In this document: in pieces, positions 1 through 12,037 of the stretch
How the letters are laid out: every line of letters begins with the position of its first letter
Numbering within the stretch: the first letter of the stretch is position 1
DNA from: Isoetes taiwanensis
Lineage: Eukaryota; Streptophyta; Lycopodiopsida; Isoetales; Isoetaceae
Direction of reading: 5' to 3'
Assembly: GCA_021234155.1 (NCBI GenBank)
Contig: JAJEKV010000065.1
Location: forward strand, 880,786-944,785
DNA: 64,000 bases
The notes under the pieces: model-generated
Seen by the model: only the letters and a program-made list of their open reading frames with translations
Database searches by the model: none
What the model was told of the DNA's origin: nothing
Position numbers and translations under genes: made by a program

Positions 1-50
1 CTACTGGAATGGACTTGCGAAATGTTTTTTAGTGTCCAGCTATTTTACAG

Positions 51-305
51 AAACTTACAGATCCTGTGCATCAAGGAAGAGTTGTCAGTCCATATCAAAA
101 ACCTCAACGTTTAATCAATACCTTGATCGAAATATTCTCTCAACCAGGAGATTGGATTATTGATGCATTTTCTGGTTCTGGAACTACTACTGCATGTGCC
201 TTGAGGAAAGGACAAAATTGTATTGCAATTGATATTGACAAGGACTCTGTGGCATTTATTAGGTCGAGAATTAATTCTTTACAAAGTATGCCTGACGAGA
301 AATAG
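51..305 (+). CDS. C-terminal exon of a beta-class N4/N6 DNA methyltransferase-like protein (partial)
   Basis: The reading frame holds a KPxxL segment (YQKPQRLINTLI) followed by the SAM-binding motif I DAFSGSGTT and a motif II-like acidic loop IAIDIDKDS. This is the order seen at the C-terminus of beta-class amino-methyltransferases that modify N4-cytosine or N6-adenine in DNA. The catalytic TSPPY/DPPY motif would lie upstream, outside the window. An acceptor-like ttttacag sits just before position 51, so I treat this as the last coding exon, ending in TAG at 303-305; position 61 is an alternative exon start. Land plants such as Marchantia have an expressed N4-methylcytosine methyltransferase family (DN4MT), and this exon could belong to it; that assignment is inference. 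A bacterial-type mobile methylase or a pseudogene cannot be excluded. Confidence 0.62.
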   Translation, partial: KLTDPVHQGRVVSPYQKPQRLINTLIEIFSQPGDWIIDAFSGSGTTTACALRKGQNCIAIDIDKDSVAFIRSRINSLQSMPDEK

Positions 306-1755
306 GAACTTGGTGATAAGGATATTGATGGTGGTGCCAAACCAACAAGCTCTGAAGTCCTCTCTAGAAATACTCGTTTTGAATTGCAATCTATTACTTT
401 CATAAAAAAAATTAAAATCATAACTCCAAAACAAGCTAAAATCTCATTTAAAAAAAAAAAATTGCAATTCCACCACAGGTCATTAGTGCAATTGCTAGGT
501 CACCTTGTTTATATGTTTTATTTCTGCCAATATCTCGTTCTTTCGAAGACCTGATGAAGGGCTTGTGAACGACACAAATAAAGCTGCATATACAAAGCTG
601 GTAACTGGCCTCTACTTTCTTGAGCCTTCCTACATCCCCACTGCTTAGCAACGGATTTAATGGCTGCCAAAGCAGCAATGACACTAGACATCCTCCGAAG
701 ATGACAAAATGTAGAGGACCAAGCATGCCTCCATCCAGCACTAAACTCAGGGTCTGACAGATAGTGAGTGTTAAGTTTGAAATAAGTTCATGCTATTCAT
801 CTCTGCACTGGCGCTGTATCAGAAATCCACTGTGGATTGTGACCAGATATAGAACTATCAAGCATATTTGTCCTTCGCAAGTTACCCAGCATGCAGCTAT
901 TACATTATAATAGTTGTGATCCTGCTGAGCATAAGCTTTACATGGTCCAGTCCAGCCATTATACCATGTAAAGGATTGGTCTCCGTCAATCTCCAATCCA
1001 GCACAAACAACCTCCACTGCTCACATTCACATCCCTGAACAACTTGTGTGCCTCTGCCACATCTATCAGCTTCAAGCTCAACCATATTAAAATCACCAAC
1101 AATATGACATGTTTACCCTGTGCATCAAGTTCTTCTTCTCAGAATTGAGATTGACGTCCCCCGACCCCAAGAGAAGTTTGCTAGCTATTTTCTTCAATCT
1201 AGCTGTACTTTGCTCGCATTTGGTCGATTCTTCTGCGATTTCTTCTAACAGGCTGACGGTTCCAAATTGCACCCATGACTGCATTAATTGCGTCGGCGAA
1301 AGCAAGAATCGACATCACTGAAACAATTGCCCAACTTACCCCTGAAGTCGTGGCACAAATTCTATGTTGACATAAAAGCAGACATGGGCAACGTGGCATC
1401 AAAGTCTTTCTTTTCTTCAAGAGCTGCAAAAGATCCCACCTCTGGCTACTCACCTCTCCACAGCATGTGTCGCTCATCTGTGTCCTCTGTATTACATTGC
1501 TCAGCAAGAATGTTTGTTAAAGCCAAGCCCTTTATCTTTTACGTCGTTGTCCTAAAGGGAGTGTCAAGCAATATAACAAAAAGATTGCAAGAAAACCCTT
1601 CTGCTATGCTATCAAGAACTGAAGGATGTGCCAAAAGCAAACAGCGTAAAAAGAACTCAGATAGGTCCAGGCCATCGTTGCCGTTCGCGCTCTCTTCCCG
1701 CTCAAAGTTTCAACAGGTAAGAGAGGCAAAAGACGCAGGCGACCAAAATAGTCCT
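306..1755. other. No gene recognised
   Basis: Short open frames occur on both strands (for example 448-741 minus and 1288-1884 plus), but none has a recognisable domain, consistent codon pattern or splice-supported continuation. I see no repeat structure here. Confidence 0.4.
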
Positions 1756-1797
1756 GTAGGGGCGAGAGGGAACGCCGTAGGGGCGAGAGGGAACGCC
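1756..1797. repeat. 21-bp tandem duplication
   Basis: The unit gtaggggcgagagggaacgcc occurs twice head to tail with no mismatch. Confidence 0.9.
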
Positions 1798-1942
1798 ACA
1801 TGCATCTGCATATGCGGCGTTCTGACACAGAAACCAACACGCTCCCATTTTAATAAAGAAGATAAGACAAGAAATGTTGCATGAAGACATTTGATCCACT
1901 AACATGTGAATTGTCAGTTATTTTCACAGATATAATATAAGT

Positions 1943-2050
1943 AGTAAGAACTGATTTGGAGAGTGGAGTTGTTATATAGATGTAAATTTACCGCAAGTGG
2001 TAAGAACTGATTTGGAGAGTGGAGTTCTTATATAGATGTAAATTTATGGC
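1943..2050. repeat. 56-bp tandem duplication
   Basis: The block starting agtaagaactgatttgg and ending in gatgtaaattta is repeated with a 56-bp period and only a few mismatches. Confidence 0.85.
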
Positions 2051-2161
2051 AATGAAAATCATTGTTGTCTATAATAAAATGTTTTCGGCATCAACATAAT
2101 AACACCTAGGAATACCATTGCAATTTCGGAAATAGAAAATGGCCCTTCTGTAAGAAACTTT

Positions 2162-2663
2162 CTAGAATGAAGGTATAGGTGCAGACTGCCTGGGAGACAT
2201 CATGAGCTTAAACTCGAGAAATTTACCAAACCATCTCCATCGAGAATCCCTCCTCTTATCATGTGCTCACATTCCTTTACCTTGTGTTCTTTGGACAAAG
2301 CCTAAATTAGTTAGCACAAAGTATGAAGCTCTTGAGCACCGATGAATCCATCATTATTATGGTCGAAAAGTAGGAAAGCTTGATATAACTCCCGCTCTTC
2401 CTCCTCTTCATTCTTTGAACTTTTATGCAAAGAAATGAACTCCTCAAAATCAACCAATCCATCACCATTTTCATCCACAGACTTTAGCATAAGCTCAATT
2501 TCCTCTTGAGCTAGGACTGGCCCGGCTTTGCCATGAGCTCCTCCTTGACTCTTCAATCTTTGATAAAACCATCTCCATTTAAATCAAGAGTATTGAAAAC
2601 TTTTTGCATCTCCTTCCTTTCTTCTTCAAGTTGGGCTTTCATCTCCTCTTCATTGGGAGCCAT
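2162..2663 (-). pseudogene. Calmodulin-like EF-hand protein pseudogene
   Basis: Reading the minus strand from an ATG at 2663 gives MAPNEEEMKAQLEEERKEM and then four EF-hand loops: DLNGDGFIKD, DENGDGLVDFEEF, DHNNDGFIGAQEL, and a fourth reading GILDGDGLVNFS in a later frame. This is the full four-EF-hand layout of a plant calmodulin-like (CML) calcium sensor. Lesions break it. There is a frameshift with a TGA right after loop 1, two in-frame stops after the third loop (TAA, TAG near 2300-2315), and a one-base loss inside loop 4 that destroys its final glutamate. The last frame ends at TAG (2162-2164). There are no introns, which fits either an intronless CML or a retrocopy. Two indels plus two stops make sequencing error an unlikely full explanation. 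Confidence 0.85.
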
Positions 2664-2862
2664 GATGTTTTCGAGAGATCCTTTTGGGCTCGTGAATCGA
2701 AGTTAAAATGCCAATGGTCTTCTAGAAGAAAATCCACCTTTGAGTCTCAACGTTGAGTTTCACAATCTTTGTTATTTGTGGACCTCATTGAATTGAAACT
2801 GAAAGATTTAGAAAGTGAAACAGGGAATAATTCAGAAGGTTGAAGCTCAGAAATTTCCATGG

Positions 2863-3535
2863 CAGCAAATGAACCCCAACAAAAAAAAGAAAAGATAACT
2901 ACCTGTTAATTGCAACTGTCTTACTGTATTATATAACCGAACGTTCGGAAGCTGCCTGGAAGTTGCGATATGGAAAAAGTTAATTGGAATTTTCTCCGAA
3001 GCTTCTAAAAATACTATCTATCATCTTAAGTCATTTTTGGCCACCCAATTTCCTCAACGCTTTTGTTTCGCACTGCAGACCAGTTGTTACAATTCAGATT
3101 TTAGTCGTAAATTTAGAACGAGCCCATAAATCCTCAAATAGCTCTACTTAGCTTCGTCATCCGAATCTGATGCCAGGACAGAGCGATCCGCTTAAGGCCA
3201 AAAGAAAAAAGGGGGGGATTCCTGGATTAATTGAGATGCATTATGTAACTCTTGGTTTTCATGCATTTTAGTCATGTTGTCTAATTGTTGCAGAAAGATG
3301 CTTTTATGTATTCCTATTAGATGCTTGCCTCTAAAAGCAACATGTAGGCTTTTAGGAAAAATAGGGCTTTAAAAAAAAGGAAAAGAGTAAATAAAGATCA
3401 TCTTGGTGGTTGTAGAATCGCCACCAATGTGATAGCAAATGAACCCCAACAAAAAAGAAAAGAAAGATAATTACCTACAAATCGCAATTGTCTTACTTGT
3501 GTCATATATGCTTGGAAGTTGCCTGGAAGTTGCCT
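2863..3535. repeat. Pair of ~100-bp diverged direct repeats
   Basis: Positions 2863-2965 and 3433-3535 share the segment from gcaaatgaaccccaacaaa through a poly-A run and ctgcctggaagttgc. The two copies lie in the same orientation about 570 bp apart. The intervening sequence and flanks to 3838 hold no recognisable gene. Confidence 0.75.
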
Positions 3536-3838
3536 TATATGAATTTCTCGGAAGCTTCGTTCACAAAAGGCTCCAACAATCAGGATTGAGGTTAGTGATA
3601 AAATATTGAACATGATCAGATTAAAAGTTATGGGAAAAATAATGGCTTTCCTTAGGATCATATATCATGGTTAAGGTCATATATCATAGTCCTCAAAGGA
3701 ACTAGCTTCTCAGTGCATGAGGACCTTTGTCCTCCTCAGTTGTGTAAGTGCAAGTGGAGACAACCCCATTTCTTTTGTAGGCATGCTACCTTCACCTTGC
3801 AAAGCTCTTAAAAGAGTCATGGTAATACCATTGACCTT

Positions 3839-3866
3839 CTATTCTATTCTATTCTATTCTATTCTT
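3839..3866. repeat. (TTCTA)n microsatellite
   Basis: Five to six successive TTCTA/ATTCT units are visible. Confidence 0.95.
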
Positions 3867-4329
3867 CTAACCCTTGGATTGGCTATGTCTAGATAATCTA
3901 AGTAGCATAATATTGTATTTATTAATTTTGTTTGATTTTTGGGTCTTTAGGTGTGTTCTTACCCAAGCTCTATATCGTCTTAAGGCCATTTTTACCTTTT
4001 CTGGACATAAGAATTCTCTGTGCATCTATCTATTAAAACTTCAAAATGTGGTTTGAAACTCATTTTAAAGCATCAATACCAATTTGAACAATATCTAGGA
4101 TCATTTTCAATTTCATATAATGACAGTATCTACAAAACAAAGAAGATCAGACGTATTCAAGTTCCTATTGTCAGACAATGGGCACCTTCAAGCTCCTTGA
4201 CAACACAAAGTTTTTCCAAAAGCAAAACCTCTCATATGAGTCATTCACGCGTTTCTTTCAGAGACACTTTCACATTCACATCACCCATTGCACAAAGGTG
4301 TTCCTACAAGAATATCAAGGCATTACTAG

Positions 4330-4720
4330 AGAGTTTCTAACGTCATGGATAATTCTAGTAGAGAGCCTTGCCATCTAAGGTGCATAAAAAAGGAACCCTT
4401 TGATTCACACATTTTATATAGCATTTGCAGATTCAAAATTATGCCTCTCTTCCTCGTTAATTGCGCAATACTCATGCTAGATTTTGAGAAGGCATACGAT
4501 CGTGTCGATTGGGACATTATGGAAAGAGTGCTAGAAAAACTTGGCATACCACAGTTGTTGTAGCTTCTAATCTCTATAGAAACTCGAACAGCTCGATCAT
4601 GCTAAATGAGGTAATCGGTGACTCAATCACCCTTCAAAGATCAGTAAGACTAGGATGTTTGCTTGCCCCTTCTCTTTTACTTTTGCGGGCAGAATCTTTA
4701 GGCTACTAGATCGATGGTGA
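4330..4720 (+). mobile_element. LINE reverse-transcriptase fragment (degenerate)
   Basis: One frame encodes LMLDFEKAYDRVDWDIME, the conserved RT domain-1/A motif of plant L1-type LINEs. After a frameshift, the next frame gives IMLNEVIGDSITLQRSVR followed by a decayed QGCPLAP motif, the typical next RT block. The element is truncated on both sides and carries several indels, so it is inactive. The flanking open frames at 4020-4340 and 4714-4920 show no recognisable RT residues. Confidence 0.85.
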
Positions 4721-5783
4721 TGAAGGTTGCCGACAAAGGGATTGATGCCATGTTGAATGATCTAAAAACAATAGAGGAACAATACGTAAATGTTTTATGC
4801 CAAACAATTCCTGGACCTAAGGTGTTTATGCAAAGGAGCATTCAAGATGTATACACAAATTCCTTCAACCCTACTATTTCTCGATTATGGAGACCAAATA
4901 CTAATTTACAATATTATTGATCCATATGTGGTTGATGCATACATATTACTAGTCCTGAAACTAACATCTCAACAATATTGATAAGAATTTCAAAAAATAT
5001 AAAGTGAATAATGTGGACGCAATACCGAAGGTTTGAAAGTTGGGTAACACATTCATATGTTCTCAAGATGTTCATGTGCAATAGGCTTAGTTCCTTCTAT
5101 TTGGAATGAGATTAGAAACATTGTTTCGATCTGTAGTGTATATTCACACAAGTGAACCACACAAACATACCTTCCGACTAAAGTCAAGAGGACAATTGAA
5201 ACGAGTTCCAGTTGCAAAAGCTTGTGCTGAAAACACACCATTGCCAATGGCATTGGGGCAATCTGTAGTGCTTTGGCACCTTGTTTAAGGAGACTCAGTG
5301 ATAGTGTATATCCAGAGGCGTACTCATGGAGAATTGCATCAATATCATCTTATTTGAGTCAATACTTGCAATAGAAAATGCTTATGGAGTTGTTCATGGC
5401 ATGATAACAACCAATTTCACATGATAATCTTGGTTTGAATGCGAAATTGATCTTTTGTATGCAGAGTATATCCTATTGATTGATTGGTTCAAGAGGTTAT
5501 GTAGAGGCCGCTGTACTTGGGCACTAGCAATGTCAATGGCATGGACACTTGGATAAATATTGCATGCAATGAACATATGTGTAGTCTTATGCATTCTATC
5601 TATCTATCTATCTAGATTCTATCTAACAACTATCACCATGAAAAGCTTTTACGGTTTCTCACATAGGGTAATATAGAATATTCCCGTGTTTAATCAATTT
5701 AAATGTTATGAATAAATAGCAAATGATAAATAACAATATCGACGATATCCACCATCCTAAGCCCGACCTACAACACCATAGCC
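4721..5783. other. No gene recognised; contains a (CTAT)n microsatellite
   Basis: Small open frames on either strand have no family resemblance that I recognise. A CTAT tetranucleotide run is present near 5597-5616. The last ~100 bp may be the 5' UTR and promoter of the gene starting at 5784. Confidence 0.4.
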
Positions 5784-7465
5784 ATGTCCTCGGCCACCGG
5801 AGATGATGGGCGCAGCGATAGCGATACAGAGCGCCCAACAAATGAGGATCCCGATTTGGGTCCTTTGCAAGGTCCCATTGTGTGCGTCTTCAAAGGCGTG
5901 GGAGATGCCCTTGCTGGGGGTGTCATGGGCAGCGTTTTTGGATTTGGTAGCTTTTGTCTCTCTTTATTTGGTCATTTTATATGGAGCATGTAGTAGATAT
6001 GCTGTCTGTGTGTCTGTTCCCTCTCTCTCCCCCTTTTTTTAAAAGCATGCTTCTCATGCAGGCTAGGATAAAAATTCATGTTCTATAGAGGTTTTAAAAA
6101 AGAGTGTCAGTGAACGCATTTTGAGAGGGAAGTAGTTTTTCACCGATCTAACTTGCATTTTACCCGTGTTATATATTTATTGTTATCCTAATTATCAGTT
6201 GAATAATTTCATGTAACTGTTACTCAGCGACTGGACTGTTCCAAAAGAAAGGGTTTAAAGGAGCATTAGGAGCAGGTGCACACTCTGCAAAGGCAAGTAA
6301 AGTTATTTCTCCCTTATTGATGTGCTATTTGAAAAGAATTTTATAGTACTGTTAGAAGCCTGACAAAAGGATACACTGGTTTAGTTCCGAAATCTAAATA
6401 AATAAAGTGACTATTAAAACTGTATGCCATGCTATAAGTGGTTTCTTTCATCTCACATTGTTGACATTCCTTTTCAGTTCAATATAGTGTACGCATATCC
6501 ATTGTAGTGTTTGTATCAGCGCTGTTATTCATACAAGCCAAACTGATATCTTGTGACCAATAATGGGGTATAAGCACAAAGTAGTAATTATGAGCTAGCT
6601 ATATGATTTTAGATAAGAAGCAATCTGTTTGTAGCATGCCAGAAAACTAAAGGGAATGGTCTCAACTGTTTGAGGTTTTTTCCAATATATATTTTTGTCT
6701 CAAATTCAACTGATTTTGATGATATTGTAGACATTCGCAATTTTGTCAGGAGTTCATGGTTTTGTAACATCTGCCCTGCAACAAATCCGTGGCAAGCATG
6801 ATGGTACGAATATGATGCATGAGTTTAGTATACCTACAAATCTGCTTCTTTTGTATTCATTATCTTTGATGCAGTAGAGTCTTACTGGAAGGTACTGATG
6901 CATGGGCATCTTCCTTACAGCCATAAACGCAGGAATCGCAGGTTGTGCAACGGGTCTGGCCCTTAACACACCAGGTCTGAGATATTTTTATTATCTTAAT
7001 TTTACCTCCTATCCTTGCATTATGTAGCAATGGATGGGGTTAATGTTTTCTTGCAATGTAACGGCATGAATCTTGTGGCGTTCATGTTGTTTCATTCATC
7101 TTTTTTTAGGGCTTACTATTGTTAAAGAAATGTTGTGCCTGGTATTTAATTCTGTAAAATTTATCATGGAAACAGGAAGCCCGGAAAATATCCTTTATGG
7201 ATGTCTGAGCTTTGGGGCCTTTTCTTACGTCATGGAAAGATTCAGCAGTGTACGGCCAGCTATCGCCATGACAATCAAGGGTTCTAAGCATCATCAAAGA
7301 GCAAGATTGCTAGAAGATTTTTCATTCCCTGTTCTTCCGCCTTTTGTCATCCCCCCTCCTCTTGTTGGGAGTTTCTTACCATTTCATTTTAGCAGTTTGC
7401 ATACAGCCAGCTCAAGATTATACCTACAGAATGTAGTGGGAAATCAAGACATTATTAGCTTGTGA
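5784..7465 (+). CDS. Tim17/Tim22/Tim23 (PRAT) family protein, PRAT2/HP20-like
   Basis: Five exons: 5784-5946, 6228-6292, 6731-6803, 6921-6974 and 7176-7465, with compatible phases and 214 residues. The acidic, disordered N-terminus (MSSATGDDGRSDSDTERP) is followed by the glycine-rich PRAT helices: FKGVGDALAGGVMGSVFGF, LFQKKGFKGALGAGAHSAK, TFAILSGVHGFV, INAGIAGCATGLALNTPG and LYGCLSFGAFSYVMERF. These follow, block for block, the plant PRAT2 subgroup (Arabidopsis At4g26670/At5g55510). That subgroup comprises membrane proteins of the plastid/mitochondrial envelope involved in protein or amino-acid translocation. The exon 2 donor is GC rather than GT: a GT donor four bases downstream would break the frame, whereas AG|GCAAGT keeps the conserved SAK-TFAILSG junction. 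The gene looks intact. The organelle targeted cannot be read from the sequence. Confidence 0.92.
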
Positions 7466-7699
7466 CAAGACTGCGGCTTTTATTATATTAACCCTGCAAG
7501 TTCTGCCTCATTTCCTGATATGAGTACATTGCTGTCTGATTGCTAATCATTAAAACTATGTATGGTGTAATGCAAGAGACAATGCTTATTTTGTACACGT
7601 CTATGACCAAGATATTCTGTGTAGTTTGAGGTTCCTACTACCTTGTGAGCTTCATTAACTATCGTTACTTTGTCATATGAAGGCAATTCATGTATCCTA

Positions 7700-7785
7700 T
7701 AAATTAGACCTATAAAATAGATCTAACAACTTTTTAGCCCCTGAGAAGGTCTAGCAACTTTTTAGCCCCTGAGAAGGACTCTAGC
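7700..7785. repeat. Imperfect ~30-bp tandem duplication
   Basis: The block caactttttagcccctgaga occurs twice head to tail in the 3' flank of the PRAT gene. Confidence 0.8.
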
Positions 7786-8424
7786 CATTTGTAATGGCGT
7801 TTAATAGGCAATGGGCATCCATTGCTACATACAAACAGATAGGGGAACCTATGGCACTTGAAGAATCAGGCTGTGGCTCGCGACAGCAATGCTAGGTTCT
7901 TGATGCCATAGATTTCCCCTTCACAACATTTCATCACCCTCAAAATATCCCTTCTCGCATCATGGCCATGGGTCATGGAGGTTGGATATGGCAAAAAGCT
8001 TGGATCTAGAATCTTGGAGAAGCCTATTGCAGTCTTATCATACAAATCCTTGCTTGTCTTGATGACCAGCAATGGGGGCCATTGAGTTGCACTAATATAA
8101 AGTGAAGCCCTTGCAAGGTTTGGAAATCAGAGCTGTGAAATAAGAAATGCAGCAGGAAAACTTGTTGCAGACCTGGCAGTGCTTTGTCAAATTATTTACG
8201 AAAAAATCACTTAAGCTTAAACCACAACTATAAACCGCTGATCTCAAATAATTTGGGGCTAAATTTCAAGTAATGTCCTATGCACAATATGTTAAGATTG
8301 CATTTATTTACAAGACAAGACAAGACAGTGACATCGTGGAATTGGGATTTGGGATTCGCTATAATCCCTACAACACTCCATTCTCTACAGAAATTCATGC
8401 ATGGGTCTTTTTTGGATTGCCTTA
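7786..8424. other. No gene recognised
   Basis: I see no domain, repeat or promoter-like signal, apart from the TTA at 8422-8424 that begins the next element's target duplication. Confidence 0.4.
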
Positions 8425-11400
8425 GGGCCTTTTCACACGATGTCTTAAAATATGGCTGTCCCATTTCATATAAGACATCATTTGTGACTCCAAAGCAAAA
8501 AATAAGACACACAAATATAAGTTGTTTTCACACTACAGGGTGTCTACATTCCCCATGCAGGCTCTAAGTTCTACCAGGTACATGATGCGGACCTGAGATG
8601 TCCGGATGCCGTATAGGGCTGTATGATGACATAGACCTATAGGCGGCGAGGGGGCAGTGTGTTTTGCTAGGAGATTTCAATGCTCGTGACGCAGGCCGAT
8701 TCTTGGTCGGTGACCTTCCAAGGTGGCGCTAATGTTGATCCGCTTTGGGCTTGAGAGCGGCCTCTATTCAAACATACACGGCACTCCGGGGATATGGTGG
8801 CTAGACCATTTGGCGTGTATTTGGTCCCCTGCGTGTTTTGACATGGTGATTTGTAATGGTATGCGGCGATGGCCACACTTTCGAGGGGGTGTTACTTGCG
8901 TGAGTGATAGGCGGGATGGGGAGCTAGTGTGTTGGATTACCTTCTCGCCCTAAGAAAGACTTTGATATGGTTACACACTTTCCATTGGCACAAAACGGGG
9001 GATGAGGAGGCTTTTGTCGGATCACTACCCTTTATGTCCCGAATTGGGGAGCACTCAATAGTGGAGACACCGCAGGGCGTGGAGGGTTACCATACATCCC
9101 ACGCTATCGGGCGGGGACAATTATGAATGTGTTGGTGCGGGAGTTACGCTGGGGTTTGATAGCTTTACACACCGCAAGGCAGGTGTGCATGGTCGGTGGG
9201 GCCGCTTGCTGCCGCTAGGCTTCCTTTGCGGTGGAAGGGCCCTCCAGGAGGGACACCGCGCATTTTCCCGAGAACCCGTGGTTTGATGTCGATTGCAAGG
9301 CTCTAAAGAGCCACCGCGCTTTGGTCATAGATCCACGATTGCCACCGTGCCCCTCGCAAGACTATAAGCTCTTCCTAAAAGCCAAGAAGGGGAGATACAT
9401 GGCGTAAAACCCGGAGCACATTTTGATATGCTTCATGGCAAAGCAGCCAAAAGCTTTTGGCGTAAGGTGTTATACGAGCGCCGGTGGCTGGTAATGTAAG
9501 TGTGGAGCAATGGATGCACCGCTTGCGGGGAGTTATATGACCCCCTGGGAGCTAATGCCGTGGTCCTGGATCGTAGGAGAGGTTTGCAGCTCACGCGGGA
9601 GGATGTCCAGCCAGTGGTCTCGTGCATCCGGGCGAATGGCAAGGCAAAGGATTTCTGAGGGGCTGCGGCCGAAATTTGTTGAAATGGGGTGGCCCATCGT
9701 GGTAGGGCCCCCGACGGTGATCATCAACCGTGCTCGGCGAGGGGCTCCCAGGGAGTGGATGGTTAGTAAGGTTGTTCTGTGCATAAAGCTGGTAATAAGG
9801 ATGAGCCGTGAATTACCGGATGATTATGGTAAGCTTCATTTGTTTGCAAAGCTCCGGGGGGTGGTGGAGAAGAAACTCACTAAGTGGGCCGAGGAGGGGT
9901 GCGAGGCAATTGGCAGGCGGGGCTTCGCCCGGCTCTCACTCCACGACCGACCATATCTTCACTTTGAGAGTGTTGATGGAGGCAAGCGGGAATGCGCCGA
10001 TGTGACTTGTATTGTTTGCTTTGTAGATTTTAAGGCGATATGATACCGCCCCCCAGAGACATCTTTGTGGCGTAGGTTGCAAGACTTGCGAAGTTCCACA
10101 GAGTTGCGTAATGGGGTGCACCAGCTTTATGATGGGATTCATGCCGCATCGCCTTATGAAGATCGGCGGGTAGCTAGCACTATGGGGAGTTAAGTGTAGG
10201 GCTGCCGTTGTCTCCAACGCTTTTGGGTTGTACATTGATAGCTTGAGACGTGGATGCAAAGCACCATGGGGGAGCGGGGGTGCAATTATCGAGGGCGACC
10301 TCTGCGTGATCCGGTTGCTATATATCGCGGGATGATGTAGCTTTGCTAGCCCACACGGGCCAGCCGGTATGCGCGGAAGCATTTGGATGCCCTCGGTGGG
10401 TTACGTGGGGCAACGGGAATGACAGTGAACTTGCACAAAACTAAGCTTCTTGCGATCGTCCTCGCCAACACCCTATCCCTGAAAGTTATATTACGAGGGG
10501 GGTGAAGTGGAGATGGTTGAGGAGCTTCAAGTATCTCGGGAATTGATTTCACTACTAACATCTTTGTGGGATGAGTGTGTGGAGAGGAGAGCCGATTAAG
10601 CTGGAAGGCTTTATATGCGCGTGCAAAACGCGTGTTGCTTGGGATAGATCTGTGGATCGGGCGAGGAGAGCACACGATTTAGGGCTTTGGTCGGCCGGTC
10701 TTTGCTATATGGGGTGGAGGTTTGGGGCCCAAAGAGTTAGCAAAACACGGGATAGGTTGGAAAAGGGTGCTTGAGTAAAGCTTTCTTGACATATAGCTTG
10801 GGAGTGAAGGACACCGTACCGTATCAGATTTTGTTGTATGAGGCGGGGTTCGCCTTTCTGCGATTCGCTATCTTGCGCAGCATCTTACTTGCTTCCATAA
10901 GGTGGATGGGATGGATGAGCATCGCTTGCCCCCACAAAGGCCGTGTTGTTAACGCAGGCCCCCGGGCCGTTGAAGAGGGTATGGCACGAGCAGCAATCGT
11001 AAGGGATGGTTTAGGAGGTGGTCTATGGATTACCAACGGATGGTGGTAATCGCGCATTCGCGATGAGAATGGGCAATTGGATGCGGGCTATCTTTGCCAC
11101 CCCGTGGGATGCCTCTACTCTTGCAAAGCCCAAGACGAGCACTATCACGCTTCAGTTAATCCCGGCCTTGAGCATGGACCCCATCCGTGCATTTGAAAGC
11201 ACACATCTCTGTGAAGAAGCGAGAGCTATTGTTGCCATAAGGGCCGGGTTCCCATTACCTCGTAATTGAAACAGGTCGCTTGGGGTGAATGGCGGGCACG
11301 GGATCCCCTGGGGAGGAGAGGATATGTCGGTGTTGTGAGATGCACGTGATAGAGGATGAGCACCATGCCCTCCGGTGGTGCCCAAAGATATGCCCATGTC

Positions 11401-12037
11401 CGGGCAAAGGCACACCGATCTTAGATGCTCGACACACCGCTACATCGATTACTTCGCATCACCTATGGTAGCTTGTTGGGAGCTTACATCCCGCAGATTT
11501 CGGCCGTCCGGACTTGCTCTTGAGGGGCATGGTATTTGAGAGCCTCTTTTGTTAGGGTTTTTCCTCCCAAGTGGGGGTTTTTTTCATCCGGTAGTAGGGT
11601 TCTATTGTACTGATTACATTGTTTGTTTTTGTGTTGGGGTTTTTGGATTTTTTGCCGTTTCTTGCATGTGTAGTCTCATAGGCCTCTGGCCTCCGTGGAC
11701 GTTAAAATAAACTTCCTTCCTTCCTTCCTTATCTAAATGAGACACTAACAAATACTAGTGTGAAAACCATCACAAAATAAGACCACCTTTTATTTTGAAT
11801 ATGACTGGTCAATAGAATAAAATAGAATATAATAAGTGGTGTCTTATTTTATGGCGAGGGAAATTCCCCGGTATAAAATAAGACTCCATTGCCCTTATCG
11901 AACCTATCCAAACCTACCCGAACCTAAATAAGACATGTCTTATATGGTTCCGTGTGAAAACCAATTGTTCTTAAATGTTGACATGGACCAATAGTATGCC
12001 TTAAAATATAAGACACACTAGTCGTGTGAAAAGTCCC
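8425..12037. mobile_element. Non-autonomous TIR element (Harbinger-like), split by a LINE
   Basis: The left end GGGCCTTTTCACACGA (8425-8440) and right end TCGTGTGAAAAGTCCC (12022-12037) are terminal inverted repeats with one mismatch in 16. Both are flanked by the trinucleotide TTA (8422-8424 and 12038-12040), a target duplication typical of PIF/Harbinger transposons. Subterminal copies of a module combining AGACACA/AAGACAT with GTGTGAAAA recur at both ends. Removing the nested LINE (about 8541-11735) leaves roughly 400 bp, the size of a MITE. No transposase is encoded, so movement must have depended on a related autonomous copy. Confidence 0.75.
8541..11735 (+). mobile_element. LINE retrotransposon ORF2 relic nested in the TIR element
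   Basis: The 5'-truncated start reads VYIPHAGSKFYQVHDAD and then LLGDFNAR (8670-8687), both from an endonuclease/exonuclease/phosphatase domain. The pieces SDRRDGE and NPWFDVDCKALK follow. Reverse-transcriptase fragments include CFVDFK (around 10010) and, across shifts, PLSPTL and YIDSL (about 10200-10250). Near 11314-11375 the frame RICRCCEMHVIEDEHHALRW plus a following Cys shows the C-terminal CX2CX9HX4C finger of this LINE group. The 3' end has the sequence cgtggacgttaaaataaa followed by a (CCTT)n tail (11712-11730), as expected for target-primed insertion. Frameshifts throughout make it inactive. It is richer in G+C than its surroundings. Confidence 0.88.

Noticed and set aside
1288-1884. 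198-codon plus-strand ORF
   Set aside because: It has low-complexity Ser/Lys/Arg composition, includes a tandem duplication, and shows no domain or splice support.
5659-5841. Minus-strand ORF overlapping the start of the PRAT gene
   Set aside because: It is an antisense shadow of exon 1 with no features of its own.
7073-7465. Stand-alone 130-codon ORF
   Set aside because: Its first 34 codons are intron; only 7176-7465 is coding, as exon 5 of the PRAT gene.
9510-10043. 177-codon ORF as an independent gene
   Set aside because: It is part of the frameshifted LINE ORF2; its end carries the RT motif CFVDFK.
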